Shown here: positions 10,644 through 19,091 of the stretch, in pieces | How positions within the stretch are numbered: position 1 is the stretch's first letter | Layout: every line of letters begins with the position of its first letter | Assembly (NCBI RefSeq): GCF_005843925.1 | Contig: NZ_VCBC01000003.1 | Coordinates: 1-64,000, forward strand | DNA: 64,000 bases | Reading direction: 5' to 3' | From: Thalassotalea litorea | Lineage (GTDB): Bacteria; Pseudomonadota; Gammaproteobacteria; Enterobacterales; Alteromonadaceae | Program-made: the position numbers and the translations under genes | The notes under the pieces: generated by a model | Seen by the model: only the letters and a program-made list of their open reading frames with translations | What the model was told of the DNA's origin: nothing | Database searches by the model: none

Positions 10644-10703
10644 ACTATAAGTACTTTTTAAGTTCTTGTAAATCAACCGCTTACAAACCCACCTAGACAG
10701 TGG

Positions 10704-10758
10704 AAGGGACAATATTCTAGACAGTTTAATAGACAGTCTACGATACGTCCCTTTTTTT
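10704..10758 (+). terminator. Terminator after groEL
   Basis: AAGGGAC (10704-10710) pairs with GTCCC (10747-10751) followed by seven T. The long loop contains an inner TAGAC/GTCTA pairing and three TAGACAG words. It is larger than a typical terminator but in the right place. Confidence 0.65.
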
Positions 10759-11090
10759 ATATCTGCATATAGCGCAAACAACAATTCAACCGATGAAGCT
10801 TACTCAAGCGTAATCACTAGATAAGCGGGCAGAGTCCTACTTTGCTCTGGTTGAACCCAAACAGCAAAGGACTACTATCGACCGTCTCTACTTCCCTTGT
10901 AGCCACTTGGCTTTAACTGCGGGTACACGAACCGATATTACTAGAATTCAGCTTTAAGCTTTACCTAAACCCGATAAATGAATTGCGAGCTTTGAAATTA
11001 TCTGACAACCTTATGCGAGCAATCTTGATTGCTTTTCTGAGGATGCTAGATCGGTGTCTGCATAGTAATAAGAATAATGTAAGGGAAGTT
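10759..11090. other. Gene-free stretch upstream of the lipoprotein gene
   Basis: About 330 bases without a convincing open frame. A frame open from 10983 into the lipoprotein would add 36 residues that look neither like a signal peptide nor a known domain, so it is treated as non-coding. No promoter or repeat was recognised with confidence. Confidence 0.35.
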
Positions 11091-11741
11091 ATGTGTTTGA
11101 ATTTAAGATTTTTAATTTTGCCAGCTTTGCTATCGCTTGCGGTTGGATGTTCTGGTATGAATCCGAGAACAGTTACTCCAGAAGATAATCTATCTTCTAT
11201 CAAGTTAGAAAAAGATTATATCTTCATGGCTGAGTACGCTACCGGAGTTAAGTATGAATATACGATTAAATCAGGTATTTACGAACCTGCTGGCCTTGAT
11301 TCAAAAGGGGTATATTACGGTGGGAGTCCTAGCTGCATAATAACAAAGGTCATCGAAACGAGTTGGGTATTGACCGAATCTTTAAAAGGGAAAGTTTTAG
11401 GTACGGCAGACTGCGGAGTTTACGTACCAAATAATAAAAAATCATTGAAGGTATATACCGTTATTGGAACTAATGAGGCCTGGGGTAACTCTGAACCAAC
11501 TACTATTGAATCACAAAAAGTATCAACATCTACCTTTACTGAACATTCAATAACTCCAGGAGGAGCTGCTGGCGTAGGTATAGGTGTTGGCGTAGTTAAT
11601 GCACTAATAGAAGCAGAAAAAGGACGTTTTACATTCGTACGAAATCAAAAGATAACAAGCGAATTAATTGAATCCATAAGCTTTCTAACAAAAACCAATC
11701 AAAACGCAGAAGACGCTTCACCAATAATTCAAACAGATTAA
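11091..11741 (+). CDS. Putative lipoprotein of unknown function
   Basis: 216 residues from the ATG at 11091, preceded by AAGGGAAG. A hydrophobic signal (LRFLILPALLSLAVGC) ends in a lipobox-like LAVGC, so the mature protein would start at a lipidated Cys and sit in the envelope. The middle has two spaced Cys (SCIIT and DCGVY). Near the C-terminus a glycine-rich helix (GGAAGVGIGVGVVNALIE) resembles a glycine-zipper. No family is recognised. It stands alone between two gene-poor stretches and ends in a strong terminator, which suggests an accessory gene acquired separately. Confidence 0.6.
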   Translation: MCLNLRFLILPALLSLAVGCSGMNPRTVTPEDNLSSIKLEKDYIFMAEYATGVKYEYTIKSGIYEPAGLDSKGVYYGGSPSCIITKVIETSWVLTESLKGKVLGTADCGVYVPNNKKSLKVYTVIGTNEAWGNSEPTTIESQKVSTSTFTEHSITPGGAAGVGIGVGVVNALIEAEKGRFTFVRNQKITSELIESISFLTKTNQNAEDASPIIQTD

Positions 11742-11941
11742 GGTAATGCCATTTGAATTTAAAGACTACCTGCGGTGACAAGATAGCTGCAGGTAGTGGG
11801 TAGCTTAATAGTATATGTATTGACCATTTATTTAGTTAGAAAAATCTGAGGCCACACCTCGACCCTAACTGAGCCGCCATCCCCCCATAATCCGCACCGG
11901 ATTATCAATACGTTTATAAGCCATTAAAACCTTATATACCT

Positions 11942-11975
11942 AAAAGAGCGATGCTTTAGCATCGCTCTTTTTTTT
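11942..11975 (+). terminator. Rho-independent terminator
   Basis: AGAGCGATGC, loop TTTA, GCATCGCTCT, then a run of T. The A-run on the left makes it bidirectional, serving both the lipoprotein gene and the minus-strand gene ending at 12064. The rest of 11742-12063 holds no gene. Confidence 0.9.
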
Positions 11976-12063
11976 CGCCTTTTTTATTATTTTTTTCAAT
12001 TTCCATTCCCTGTACGTAGCTGGCTTAGTTGCAGTGCGGTGCTTCATTCCTGTCTAGGGCTGA

Positions 12064-12816
12064 CTATTTCTGCCGTGCCACATCTTTAAACATCAATATT
12101 TCTTTGGTCTTTAATGACGAGCCGTTATAAAAGCCAATTTCGTCAGCATAGTTTTTTGGGTTTTTAAATGTGCCAAATAGCATGTCAAAAATCGGTAATT
12201 CAGAATAATTGTAATGATGCACGCCTTTTTGATGATGCACAGAATGGCTTTCCGGGCGTTGGATGAGATAGCCCAGCCATTGTGGCGTGTGAATATTGGT
12301 ATGGGTAAATGTTTGTAAAAACATGGTGATGTATAAAAAGTACGACGTTGCCTCAGGAGAAATTCCCACAATCACATTTAAGCTAAAGCTGCCGACAAAC
12401 GTAAAGCCAATAATATCTAACGGGCTAAAATAAAATGCTCCGAAGACATCCAAGCGCTCGGCACTATGATGCATCTGATGACAACCGCGCCATAACCAAG
12501 TGTTCTTGTGTAGACAGCGATGCCAAACGTACACCAAAAATTCAAACACAAACACCGCGAAAAACGTACTGAGATATATCGACAGTTCGGATAAATCGAG
12601 CAATTGGTATTGACCAAGATATTGATCCCAAACCAATGGTAAGTAGCTTGATAGATAGAAATACAGTAGGAAGAATCCCAGAGTTTTCGGTATCCAGCCT
12701 TTTATTGGTTTTAAGTTTTGAGCGGGAAATAGGGTTTGTAATAGGATAAGACCGAAATAAATCAAAATTAAGCCAAGAGAGATCGGATCAAGTAGCACTT
12801 CCAGCGGGGTAGGCAT
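12064..12816 (-). CDS. Sterol desaturase / fatty acid hydroxylase family membrane protein
   Basis: 250 residues with four or more membrane segments. The three histidine clusters that bind the di-iron centre are intact: HRCLH (99-103), HQMHH (113-117) and HSVHH (191-195), with a further H in HTNIH. The family inserts oxygen or double bonds into lipids using O2 at the membrane. The bacterial members include carotenoid, lipid A and alkylglycerol enzymes, so the substrate cannot be named. It is divergent from the CadC-like regulator at 12980, which could control it. Confidence 0.85.
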   Translation of the reverse strand: MPTPLEVLLDPISLGLILIYFGLILLQTLFPAQNLKPIKGWIPKTLGFFLLYFYLSSYLPLVWDQYLGQYQLLDLSELSIYLSTFFAVFVFEFLVYVWHRCLHKNTWLWRGCHQMHHSAERLDVFGAFYFSPLDIIGFTFVGSFSLNVIVGISPEATSYFLYITMFLQTFTHTNIHTPQWLGYLIQRPESHSVHHQKGVHHYNYSELPIFDMLFGTFKNPKNYADEIGFYNGSSLKTKEILMFKDVARQK

Positions 12817-12979
12817 AAATTGTTCCTATTGCGTTTATGTCATTATCAGGTAACGTTAAGCATGAAAGATTATTGATTTTAAACAATAATCTTAGATAAC
12901 CATTGCCTAATGGTTGAGTAACAATTCAATCACGCTCAACTTTGTCCACTATTCGTGGTAATTAATTAAGGAAATTTTG

Positions 12980-14980
12980 GTGATATATCGCTTAACGAAT
13001 ATTGATATCGACACCAGTAAATTTGAGGTAAGAGTTGACGGCAAGCGTATTCATGTCGAACCGAAATTATTCGATTTAATTGCCTACTTGATTAAAAACC
13101 GCGACCGAATCATTAGCCGGGAAGAGTTGTTTCAGGAGGTTTGGCTCGGTCGCGATGTTTCCGATACAACTTTGAGCAACCATATTAACAGTGCCCGTAA
13201 ACTTCTCGGAGATAATGCAGAAACTCAGCAGGTGATCAAAACCATTCGTTCTCGGGGTTATCAATTTATTGGCAACGTAGAGGATCCCAAGAAATTAGAT
13301 GATCAAAAAGAGACAGCAGTCAGTTCTTTGCTAAAACCTTTAGAGACACTGTCAGAAACAACGCCAGCACTAATATCAGAGCTAAAACCAGAGCTAAAAC
13401 CAGAGCTAAAAACAGAGCCTGTAGCGATACCTGAGAAAGCTCAACAATCGCATTCATTATCACTAATGGGCCATTTATTCACCAAGTCAACATGGATGTT
13501 TTTAGTTGCAATTGCCTTGGTTGCGGTCGTTTTATCTGTACTGAACACCAAACCGGCGCAGGACAGTGAAACCTTACCTTACCTATTAGTTGTGCCATTT
13601 TCGGTTTCAAGTCATGAACCTCGGCAATGGCAGCCGTTTGCCGATCAGCTCACTCGTGAATTGATTCAGGATTTGCGGAAAATATCGGCGTTAAAAGCAC
13701 TACCCCCTCCGTCATCGTTTGCATTTAAGAAAAATAAACACCGAGACTATATTCGTAGTCAATTGCCCGATGTCGATTATGTTCTCGATGGTGTGGTGAG
13801 CGAAGCGATGGATGGCTCCATACAGATCACCGCAGAAGTTGAACACCTTGCAAGCGGGCGCCTTATATGGAATGGCGATTTTTCGGTTAATCGAGATCAA
13901 AGTAGTGTGTTTGCCATCCAAAATGAAATCGCTTCCGCGGTTTCTGACGCTTTGCAGGTGTTGTTGGTCAAGGAAGAAAAACGAGCGCTGGCCCATACAC
14001 CTACCCAAGTTCCCGCAGCCCATAAACTTTATACTCAAGGACAATTTCAACTCTCGCAGATGACCCATCAATCGGTGTTGAATTCAATCCAGCTTTTCAA
14101 TCGAGCCATTGTGTTAGACCCACAATATGAGCAGGCCTATTTTGCCAAATCCAATGCCTACCGCTTGTTAATGACGACCTATGAACCACCAAAAGATGTG
14201 TTTCCTAAAGTGGTTTCTTCGGCAACCGATGTATTGACATTAAGTCCCGACTCAGCCGAAATCAAATCGTCTTTAGGCCTAGCTTATGTGCATGTCTGGT
14301 TGTGGAAAGACGCGTGGAAAATGTTAAATGAGTCCTGGCAAGCTGACAACACAATCGCCAATACCCAACTGGGATTTGCGCTTTATTATTCGGCAATAGG
14401 GGATTCCAATCGCGTTAAGCAAGCGTTAGCAATGGCGGATAAACTCGACCCCTTAAACCCGGAAATTGCCGATTGGGGGATTTGGGCGTTGATGATGGGG
14501 GATGATATCGAAGCGGCAGTTGCTTTTGCTCATCAGAAAATTAATCTAAATCCCGAGTTACCCCATGCCTATACGGCGCTAGCGGTCGCTGAATATATCC
14601 GTGGTGATTTGGACAAAAGTTTGAGTATGGCCGAACAGGGGGTAAAACTTAGCCACGGGGAGCCCTATCACAAAATAATTTTGGCGCAGGCCTATGCGGC
14701 CAAAGGTCGTGTCAAGCAAGCGGAAACATTGCTGCTTGATGTCGAACAGTTAGAGCAATATGTATGCCCCTATGAAACCGCTATGGTTTACCTGTTACTC
14801 AAGGACACAAAACAAGCGTTCCAGTATTTTGATAAAGCGCTAGACAATAAATCTAACTGCCTGATGTTCATCCGTAATGATCCCAGGCTGAAAACGCTTA
14901 AAAATGATCGACGATACTTGTCATTGTTAACCGCAGTTGGCCTTAATGATGATGCGATTGGACACCTGATAAACAAATAA
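12980..14980 (+). CDS. CadC-like membrane-anchored winged-helix regulator with C-terminal TPR domain
   Basis: About 666 residues. Residues 1-100 form an OmpR-type DNA-binding domain (VEPKLFDLIAYLIKNRDRIISREEL, VSDTTLSNHINSARKLLGD, IKTIRSRGYQF). A charged linker has an ELKP repeat near 135-147. One membrane helix (WMFLVAIALVAVVLSVL, near 175) follows. The periplasmic part has a FlgO/adenylate-cyclase-like beta segment (LLVVPFSVSS) and then TPR helices from about 350 to the end. GTG at 12980 is preferred over TTG at 12977 because AAGGAA then sits seven bases upstream. Such ToxR/CadC proteins sense envelope signals and act without phosphorylation. Its target is unknown; the divergent desaturase and downstream DUF3016 gene are candidates. 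Confidence 0.85.
   Translation: MIYRLTNIDIDTSKFEVRVDGKRIHVEPKLFDLIAYLIKNRDRIISREELFQEVWLGRDVSDTTLSNHINSARKLLGDNAETQQVIKTIRSRGYQFIGNVEDPKKLDDQKETAVSSLLKPLETLSETTPALISELKPELKPELKTEPVAIPEKAQQSHSLSLMGHLFTKSTWMFLVAIALVAVVLSVLNTKPAQDSETLPYLLVVPFSVSSHEPRQWQPFADQLTRELIQDLRKISALKALPPPSSFAFKKNKHRDYIRSQLPDVDYVLDGVVSEAMDGSIQITAEVEHLASGRLIWNGDFSVNRDQSSVFAIQNEIASAVSDALQVLLVKEEKRALAHTPTQVPAAHKLYTQGQFQLSQMTHQSVLNSIQLFNRAIVLDPQYEQAYFAKSNAYRLLMTTYEPPKDVFPKVVSSATDVLTLSPDSAEIKSSLGLAYVHVWLWKDAWKMLNESWQADNTIANTQLGFALYYSAIGDSNRVKQALAMADKLDPLNPEIADWGIWALMMGDDIEAAVAFAHQKINLNPELPHAYTALAVAEYIRGDLDKSLSMAEQGVKLSHGEPYHKIILAQAYAAKGRVKQAETLLLDVEQLEQYVCPYETAMVYLLLKDTKQAFQYFDKALDNKSNCLMFIRNDPRLKTLKNDRRYLSLLTAVGLNDDAIGHLINK
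13379..13414 (+). repeat. Three 12-bp in-frame repeats encoding ELKP in the regulator linker
   Basis: GAGCTAAAACCA is repeated three times, the last copy with one change. The repeat encodes Glu-Leu-Lys-Pro/Thr units in the cytoplasmic linker between the DNA-binding domain and the membrane helix. Copy number could vary between strains and change linker length. Confidence 0.85.
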
Positions 14981-15154
14981 TGCACAGCAAAACTTTTAAT
15001 CGCAGAATTTAGTGGCTTTAACTCAGCTTAAGGGCTTTTCCTGTAAAGGTTTCGTAAAGAGGTGCTATGGCGTAAACTTTTGCGTAAATCGTCGGTCTTA
15101 ATTGACAGTGATATCACAACGACTTGAGCTAAATGAGATTCTACCGGAGTCAAT

Positions 15155-15658
15155 ATGAAAAAATTAATCACGTTAATCATTACTACCCTAAGCTTGTCTG
15201 TTTTCTCAACTTACTCAAATGCAGGGACGGCAGAAACTGAGTGGGTAGAGCCTGAAAAATTTGTCGATGTAAGGCCTGCAAATGGAAGTCGCGCTAAGTT
15301 TCGTGAAACAACATTTAATCAGCTAGAAAAGCATTTTCAAAAGCGCGCTGCTGAATTACCGGAAGATCAGCTATTGAAACTAACCTTTACCGATGTGGAT
15401 TTAGCTGGCGATGTTAAATACATGGTGGGACCCAGTAATAATAATTATCGTGTGATTGAAGATCTGTATTTCCCGCGTCTTAAATTTAAATACGAGTTGT
15501 TGGATGCAGATAAAAATGTGCTCAAAAGCGGTGAAGAAAACATCAAAGATATGAATTTTATGAATGGCGTTCGCAGCAGTCGTAGCAACGACCCTTATAT
15601 TTATGAGAAAAACCTGTTTGATGACTGGTTTTATAAAATCATCAAACCCAAAGCGTAG
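15155..15658 (+). CDS. DUF3016 family exported protein
   Basis: 167 residues with a clear signal peptide (LITLIITTLSLSVFSTYSNAG) and a GGAG site before the ATG. The mature part matches DUF3016: VEPEKFVDVRPANGSRAKF, LKLTFTDVDLAGDV, and PRLKFKYELLDADKNVLKSGEE. The family is periplasmic or envelope-associated, of unknown function, common in Alteromonadales and Xanthomonadales. It follows the CadC-like gene by 174 bases. Confidence 0.85.
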   Translation: MKKLITLIITTLSLSVFSTYSNAGTAETEWVEPEKFVDVRPANGSRAKFRETTFNQLEKHFQKRAAELPEDQLLKLTFTDVDLAGDVKYMVGPSNNNYRVIEDLYFPRLKFKYELLDADKNVLKSGEENIKDMNFMNGVRSSRSNDPYIYEKNLFDDWFYKIIKPKA

Positions 15659-15667
15659 CGAGGATAG

Positions 15668-16561
15668 TTACAATCGATAAGTCCATGCAATGGTCGCGGC
15701 ATTGGTATCATTACCCAAACGGGTGGTGATACCGGTATTCAATATCAGTTTTATACTATGGTGCCTGTTAAGGGAGTAACGATAGGCGATTCCACCGCGG
15801 ACGTTGGTCTCTTTGAGGCCGGATGGCTGACCATCGATGTATGTGTCACCACCGCCAAAATAATTGAGATCCAGAGCTAACCAATGGGCCGGACCAAGAT
15901 CGTAAACCAGGTGAAATTGCAGGTTATATACGTTGTCCTGACTCAGCGTCTGCGTGCCCTGCAGTTCATCATTGTCCTCAAAGAAAAACGCCGATAACGC
16001 CAAGTCTACTTCCCAATTGCCCAATGGGATTGTCGCACCGATTTCCGGTTTTATGTACCAGCGATTAGAGCCGATATTTAATAACTCATCTTTTACGTAA
16101 TGACCGTTAGGCACGTTGACCTGGACGCTGGCGCCAATTATCGTGGTTTTTTGATAACTGAGGAAATCTTTTGCAGAAAGCGCCGGCGACCCGAAAAAAT
16201 TGTAAGTAAATTTCAACTTAGTATCGGCAAATCCACAAAACTTTCGTGTCGTGATCTGCCCTTGGAAAATCGCAGAGCCATCCCCGCAAGACGTAGCAAA
16301 TACTGCATCGAATTTTGCCAATTTGTCGTCGAGCGCAAAAGTGCGACTAAATTGTCCTGCCCAAGTCGTGGTTGTTAATCGAAAATCTTCAATCGGCAGG
16401 CTTGACGATGTATAAACATCACCATCCGAGTATATATACATACCGGTAAAAAATGTCTGATCAATTGGAATATTTAAATAGGAACGAGGCTCAAGATCTT
16501 GGCCTTGAGCCCGAAACACGATAAGTAAAAACAACAAATAGCAAAACTTGCAGCGTACCAA
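15668..16561 (-). CDS. Outer-membrane transporter-like beta-barrel (phenol MetA-degradation family)
   Basis: 297 residues starting with TTG at 16561, supported by CAGGAT eight bases upstream and a signal peptide (CYLLFLLIVFRAQG). The rest alternates short beta-strands ending in an aromatic/Leu C-terminus (AATIAWTYRL), as for an outer-membrane barrel. SVQVNVPNGHY, NIGSNRWYIKPEIGATIPLGNWEVDLALSAFFF, and GGGDTYIDGQPSGLKETNVRGGIAYRYSLNRHHSIKL style segments match the family annotated as transporter/MetA-pathway. The real substrate is unknown. It is convergent with the DUF3016 gene. Confidence 0.75.
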   Translation of the reverse strand: MVRCKFCYLLFLLIVFRAQGQDLEPRSYLNIPIDQTFFTGMYIYSDGDVYTSSSLPIEDFRLTTTTWAGQFSRTFALDDKLAKFDAVFATSCGDGSAIFQGQITTRKFCGFADTKLKFTYNFFGSPALSAKDFLSYQKTTIIGASVQVNVPNGHYVKDELLNIGSNRWYIKPEIGATIPLGNWEVDLALSAFFFEDNDELQGTQTLSQDNVYNLQFHLVYDLGPAHWLALDLNYFGGGDTYIDGQPSGLKETNVRGGIAYRYSLNRHHSIKLILNTGITTRLGNDTNAATIAWTYRL

Positions 16562-16604
16562 GATGTAATCCTGTTTTAATGAAATCAGGCGTTAACTACT
16601 GCAT

Positions 16605-16925
16605 TTAGCCTTTGTTTGTGTAATGACTCTCAAATTCCGTTAATACTTTGAAAAGCTGCTCAATTTTTTTAACCAGCTTGATTAATAATGGCTTAGATTT
16701 GCTTTGTTGCCAAATCAATAAATCATCGGCGATTTCTTCGATATAGGGTTGAAACGTATTTGCTTTACGATCAAACGGAGAGTCGGCACTAAAAATCTGT
16801 GAAAACTTTGCCTTGTCCTCACTTCTTAGCTGCTGCAAAGCACTGTCAGCGACGATTGAACGCTTGAGTAATTGTGAGATATTGTCGATAAGTTGTTGTT
16901 CAACGGGATCGGCCATGATTTGCAT
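16605..16925 (-). CDS. Small helical protein of unknown function
   Basis: 106 residues, mostly alpha-helical and charged, with no signal peptide or membrane helix (MADPVEQQLIDNISQLLKRS, LIKLVKKIEQLFKVLTEFE). It may start at the second Met (residue 4). It reads as a soluble cytoplasmic protein. No family is recognised. It is 43 bases upstream of the outer-membrane gene in the same direction, so it may be co-transcribed. Confidence 0.55.
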   Translation of the reverse strand: MQIMADPVEQQLIDNISQLLKRSIVADSALQQLRSEDKAKFSQIFSADSPFDRKANTFQPYIEEIADDLLIWQQSKSKPLLIKLVKKIEQLFKVLTEFESHYTNKG

Positions 16926-16961
16926 TTCACTTGCTTAAATTTGCCGTGGATTATGCCAGAT

Positions 16962-17266
16962 TATTACCAATTACGATAGGGTTGCGAGCAATTCAGAATG
17001 CCAGTCGAGGCATTTATACAAGGCGTTGTTATTTTTAGGAATGGTGATTGCATTGTAAAGAACAACAAAGACAATATACTCTTGCATTGTCATCTTACCC
17101 TACGTCCATGCAGGGCAACGCAAGAGAAATGTCTGTCGGGCATTGTGGGCGAATATGAATTGTTTTTATCGCTTGGTCTGGCATTAAAATTTTGGCTACC
17201 TGCCGGGTTTAATCAATCGATTTAAATATTCGCGAAATGATCAATCTACTTTCGTAATTGGTATTA
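16962..17266. repeat. MITE-like inverted-repeat element ending inside epmB
   Basis: The left end TATTACCAATTACGATAG (16962-16979) and the reverse complement of the right end, TAATACCAATTACGAAAG (17249-17266), agree at 16 of 18 positions. They bound a 305-base unit without a credible gene; an open frame at 16998-17225 starts poorly and matches nothing. The right end lies within the last codons of epmB. A second shorter element with the same AATACCAATTA ends is at 30418-30580. Terminal inverted repeats without a transposase point to a miniature element or its remnant. Confidence 0.55.
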
Positions 17267-18266
17267 GTGTCTTGTTAGCTTCACCGGCGATTTCTCTCAC
17301 CAGTTTTGGCATTAAGAAACCAGGTAGCTGAGCCATCATTTTCTGAGCAATCCTTTTTGCTTCGTCATCACCCACATCAAAATGCGCAGCGCCTTGTACG
17401 GCGTCAAATAAATGCAGATAATACGGTTGAATACCAATATCAAACAATGCCTCGCTTAACTGGCACAACACTTGAGCACTATCGTTAATTCCCTTTAATA
17501 ATACACTTTGATTAAACAGAGGAATAAAGGCTTTCCTGAGCGGCTCTATCGAGCGAGTAAATTCATCGTCAATTTCATTGGGATGATTAATGTGAAATAC
17601 CATTACCGCTTTGAGGCGTGACGCTTTAAGCAAATTGACTAACTCAGGCGTGATCCGTTGCGGAATGACTACAGGTAAGCGGCTATGAATTCGCAAACGT
17701 TTAACATGCGCTATCTTTTCTAATTGAGTGACTAACCAGCTCAGATGTTCATCGGATGCCATCAGGGGATCGCCGCCGCTGAAAATCACTTCATTGATCT
17801 GGGGATGGGTTGCGATGTAATCCAGAGCTTGCTGCCAGCGTAGCTTGTTAGGGCTGTTGTCCTCATAAGGGAAATGACGGCGAAAACAATATCGGCAATT
17901 TACCGCACAACCGGATTTTACAATCATTAATACTCGGTTTTGATATTTATGCAGTAAACCTTCTGCAACGGTATCGTGCTCTTCCAAAGGGTCGGTGCTG
18001 TATCCGGACACATGCTCAAATTCCAGATCCTGGACCATCACCTGTTTGAGCAATGGATCATTAACATTGCCTTTTTCCATGCGCTGGATAAATGGACGAG
18101 GTACCCGAAGCGGGAAAAGCCGGCGTGCACAAAAGTGCTTTTCCTGAGTCTTTTCGTCGATTTGCAGCATTTGCAAAAGTACTCTGGCATCGGTGACCAC
18201 ATTGGCCAATTCTTTTTGCCAACAGGCGTGTAAATGATCGTCATTTAAGTGTATTATTTGCGGCAT
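17241..18266 (-). CDS. epmB: EF-P beta-lysylation protein EpmB (lysine 2,3-aminomutase-like)
   Basis: A radical-SAM enzyme that converts alpha-lysine to (R)-beta-lysine for modification of elongation factor P. From the ATG at 18266 it has 341 residues, matching the Escherichia coli length; an upstream GTG would add eight. The cluster-binding CAVNCRYC (near 115) and FSGGDPLM are intact, and STDPLEE, HKYQNRVL and RLRIHSRLPVVIP are conserved. The last nine or so codons (about TLIPITKVD) coincide with an inverted repeat end, so the C-terminus may have been rewritten. It is divergent from efp, its target. Confidence 0.95.
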   Translation of the reverse strand: MPQIIHLNDDHLHACWQKELANVVTDARVLLQMLQIDEKTQEKHFCARRLFPLRVPRPFIQRMEKGNVNDPLLKQVMVQDLEFEHVSGYSTDPLEEHDTVAEGLLHKYQNRVLMIVKSGCAVNCRYCFRRHFPYEDNSPNKLRWQQALDYIATHPQINEVIFSGGDPLMASDEHLSWLVTQLEKIAHVKRLRIHSRLPVVIPQRITPELVNLLKASRLKAVMVFHINHPNEIDDEFTRSIEPLRKAFIPLFNQSVLLKGINDSAQVLCQLSEALFDIGIQPYYLHLFDAVQGAAHFDVGDDEAKRIAQKMMAQLPGFLMPKLVREIAGEANKTLIPITKVD

Positions 18267-18356
18267 TAATAATCTCTGCTTAGCGTTCACGTTATGCTAC
18301 GTTATTTGTATAACGTTAAGTGAATCGTTTAAAAGCACCGTTTACAAGAGAACCCT

Positions 18357-18926
18357 ATGGCTAACTTTAGTACAAATGAATTTAAAGCCGGTCTGAAGCT
18401 AATGATTGATGGCGAGCCGTGCAACATCCTAGAAAACGAATTAGTAAAACCGGGTAAAGGTCAGGCTTTTAACCGAGTTAAAATTCGTAAACTAATCTCC
18501 GGTAAAGTTTTGGAAAAAACCTTTAAATCCGGAGAGTCAGTTGAAGGCGCCGACGTCATGGAAACAGATTTGGCGTATTTATACAATGACGGTGAATTCT
18601 GGCATTTTATGAATAATGACACCTTTGAGCAACTAGCAGCGGATGCAAAAGCCGTTGGTGACAATGAAAAGTGGCTAAAAGATGGTGATATGTGTGTCTT
18701 AACTCTGTGGAATGGTACTCCAATCACAGTCACACCACCTAACTTTGTTGAACTGGAAGTGACTGAAACGGACCCCGGCCTTAAAGGGGACACCGCAGGA
18801 ACGGGTGGCAAACCTGCAACTCTAGTAACAGGTGCGGTAGTGCGTGTTCCTTTATTTATTCAAATTGGCGAAGTCGTCAAAGTGGATACTCGTAGCGGTG
18901 AATACGTTTCTCGCGCGGGTAAATAA
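18357..18926 (+). CDS. efp: Elongation factor P
   Basis: Rescues ribosomes stalled on polyproline. 189 residues; the three beta-barrel domains are complete. Lys34 in [10 protein letters not shown] is the site of beta-lysylation, matching the presence of EpmB and EpmA next door. GAGAACCCT precedes the ATG. A strong terminator follows, then a tandem repeat and epmA. Confidence 0.98.
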   Translation: MANFSTNEFKAGLKLMIDGEPCNILENELVKPGKGQAFNRVKIRKLISGKVLEKTFKSGESVEGADVMETDLAYLYNDGEFWHFMNNDTFEQLAADAKAVGDNEKWLKDGDMCVLTLWNGTPITVTPPNFVELEVTETDPGLKGDTAGTGGKPATLVTGAVVRVPLFIQIGEVVKVDTRSGEYVSRAGK

Positions 18927-18951
18927 TCAAGCTAACAATCAGATGATTTGT

Positions 18952-18977
18952 AAAAAAGGGAGCGAAAGCTCCCTTTA
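18952..18977 (+). terminator. Terminator after efp
   Basis: GGGAGC, loop GAAA, GCTCCC, flanked by A6 and TTTATT. A compact stem with a tetraloop, directly before the 14-bp tandem repeats. Confidence 0.85.
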
Positions 18978-19044
18978 TTGTTTGTTGCGTATTGTTTGAT
19001 AGGTATTGTTTGATATGTATTATTTGTTACGTATTGTTTTATAA
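18975..19044. repeat. Five tandem copies of a 14-bp unit between efp and epmA
   Basis: Units GTATTGTTTGATAG (18989), GTATTGTTTGATAT (19003), GTATTATTTGTTAC (19017) and GTATTGTTTTATAA (19031) follow one another without gaps; a fifth degenerate copy, TTATTGTTTGTTGC, starts at 18975. The array begins in the T-run of the efp terminator and ends about 48 bases before the epmA ATG, so it fills the presumed epmA promoter region. Confidence 0.85.
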
Positions 19045-19091
19045 GTGCTTATCAAGCGCATTCCGAGAAGTCTGGCAAGAGCGAGTGTATT

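Noticed and set aside
16998..17225. 75-codon plus-strand open frame
   Set aside because: Lies wholly inside the inverted-repeat element, no recognisable protein and a weak start.
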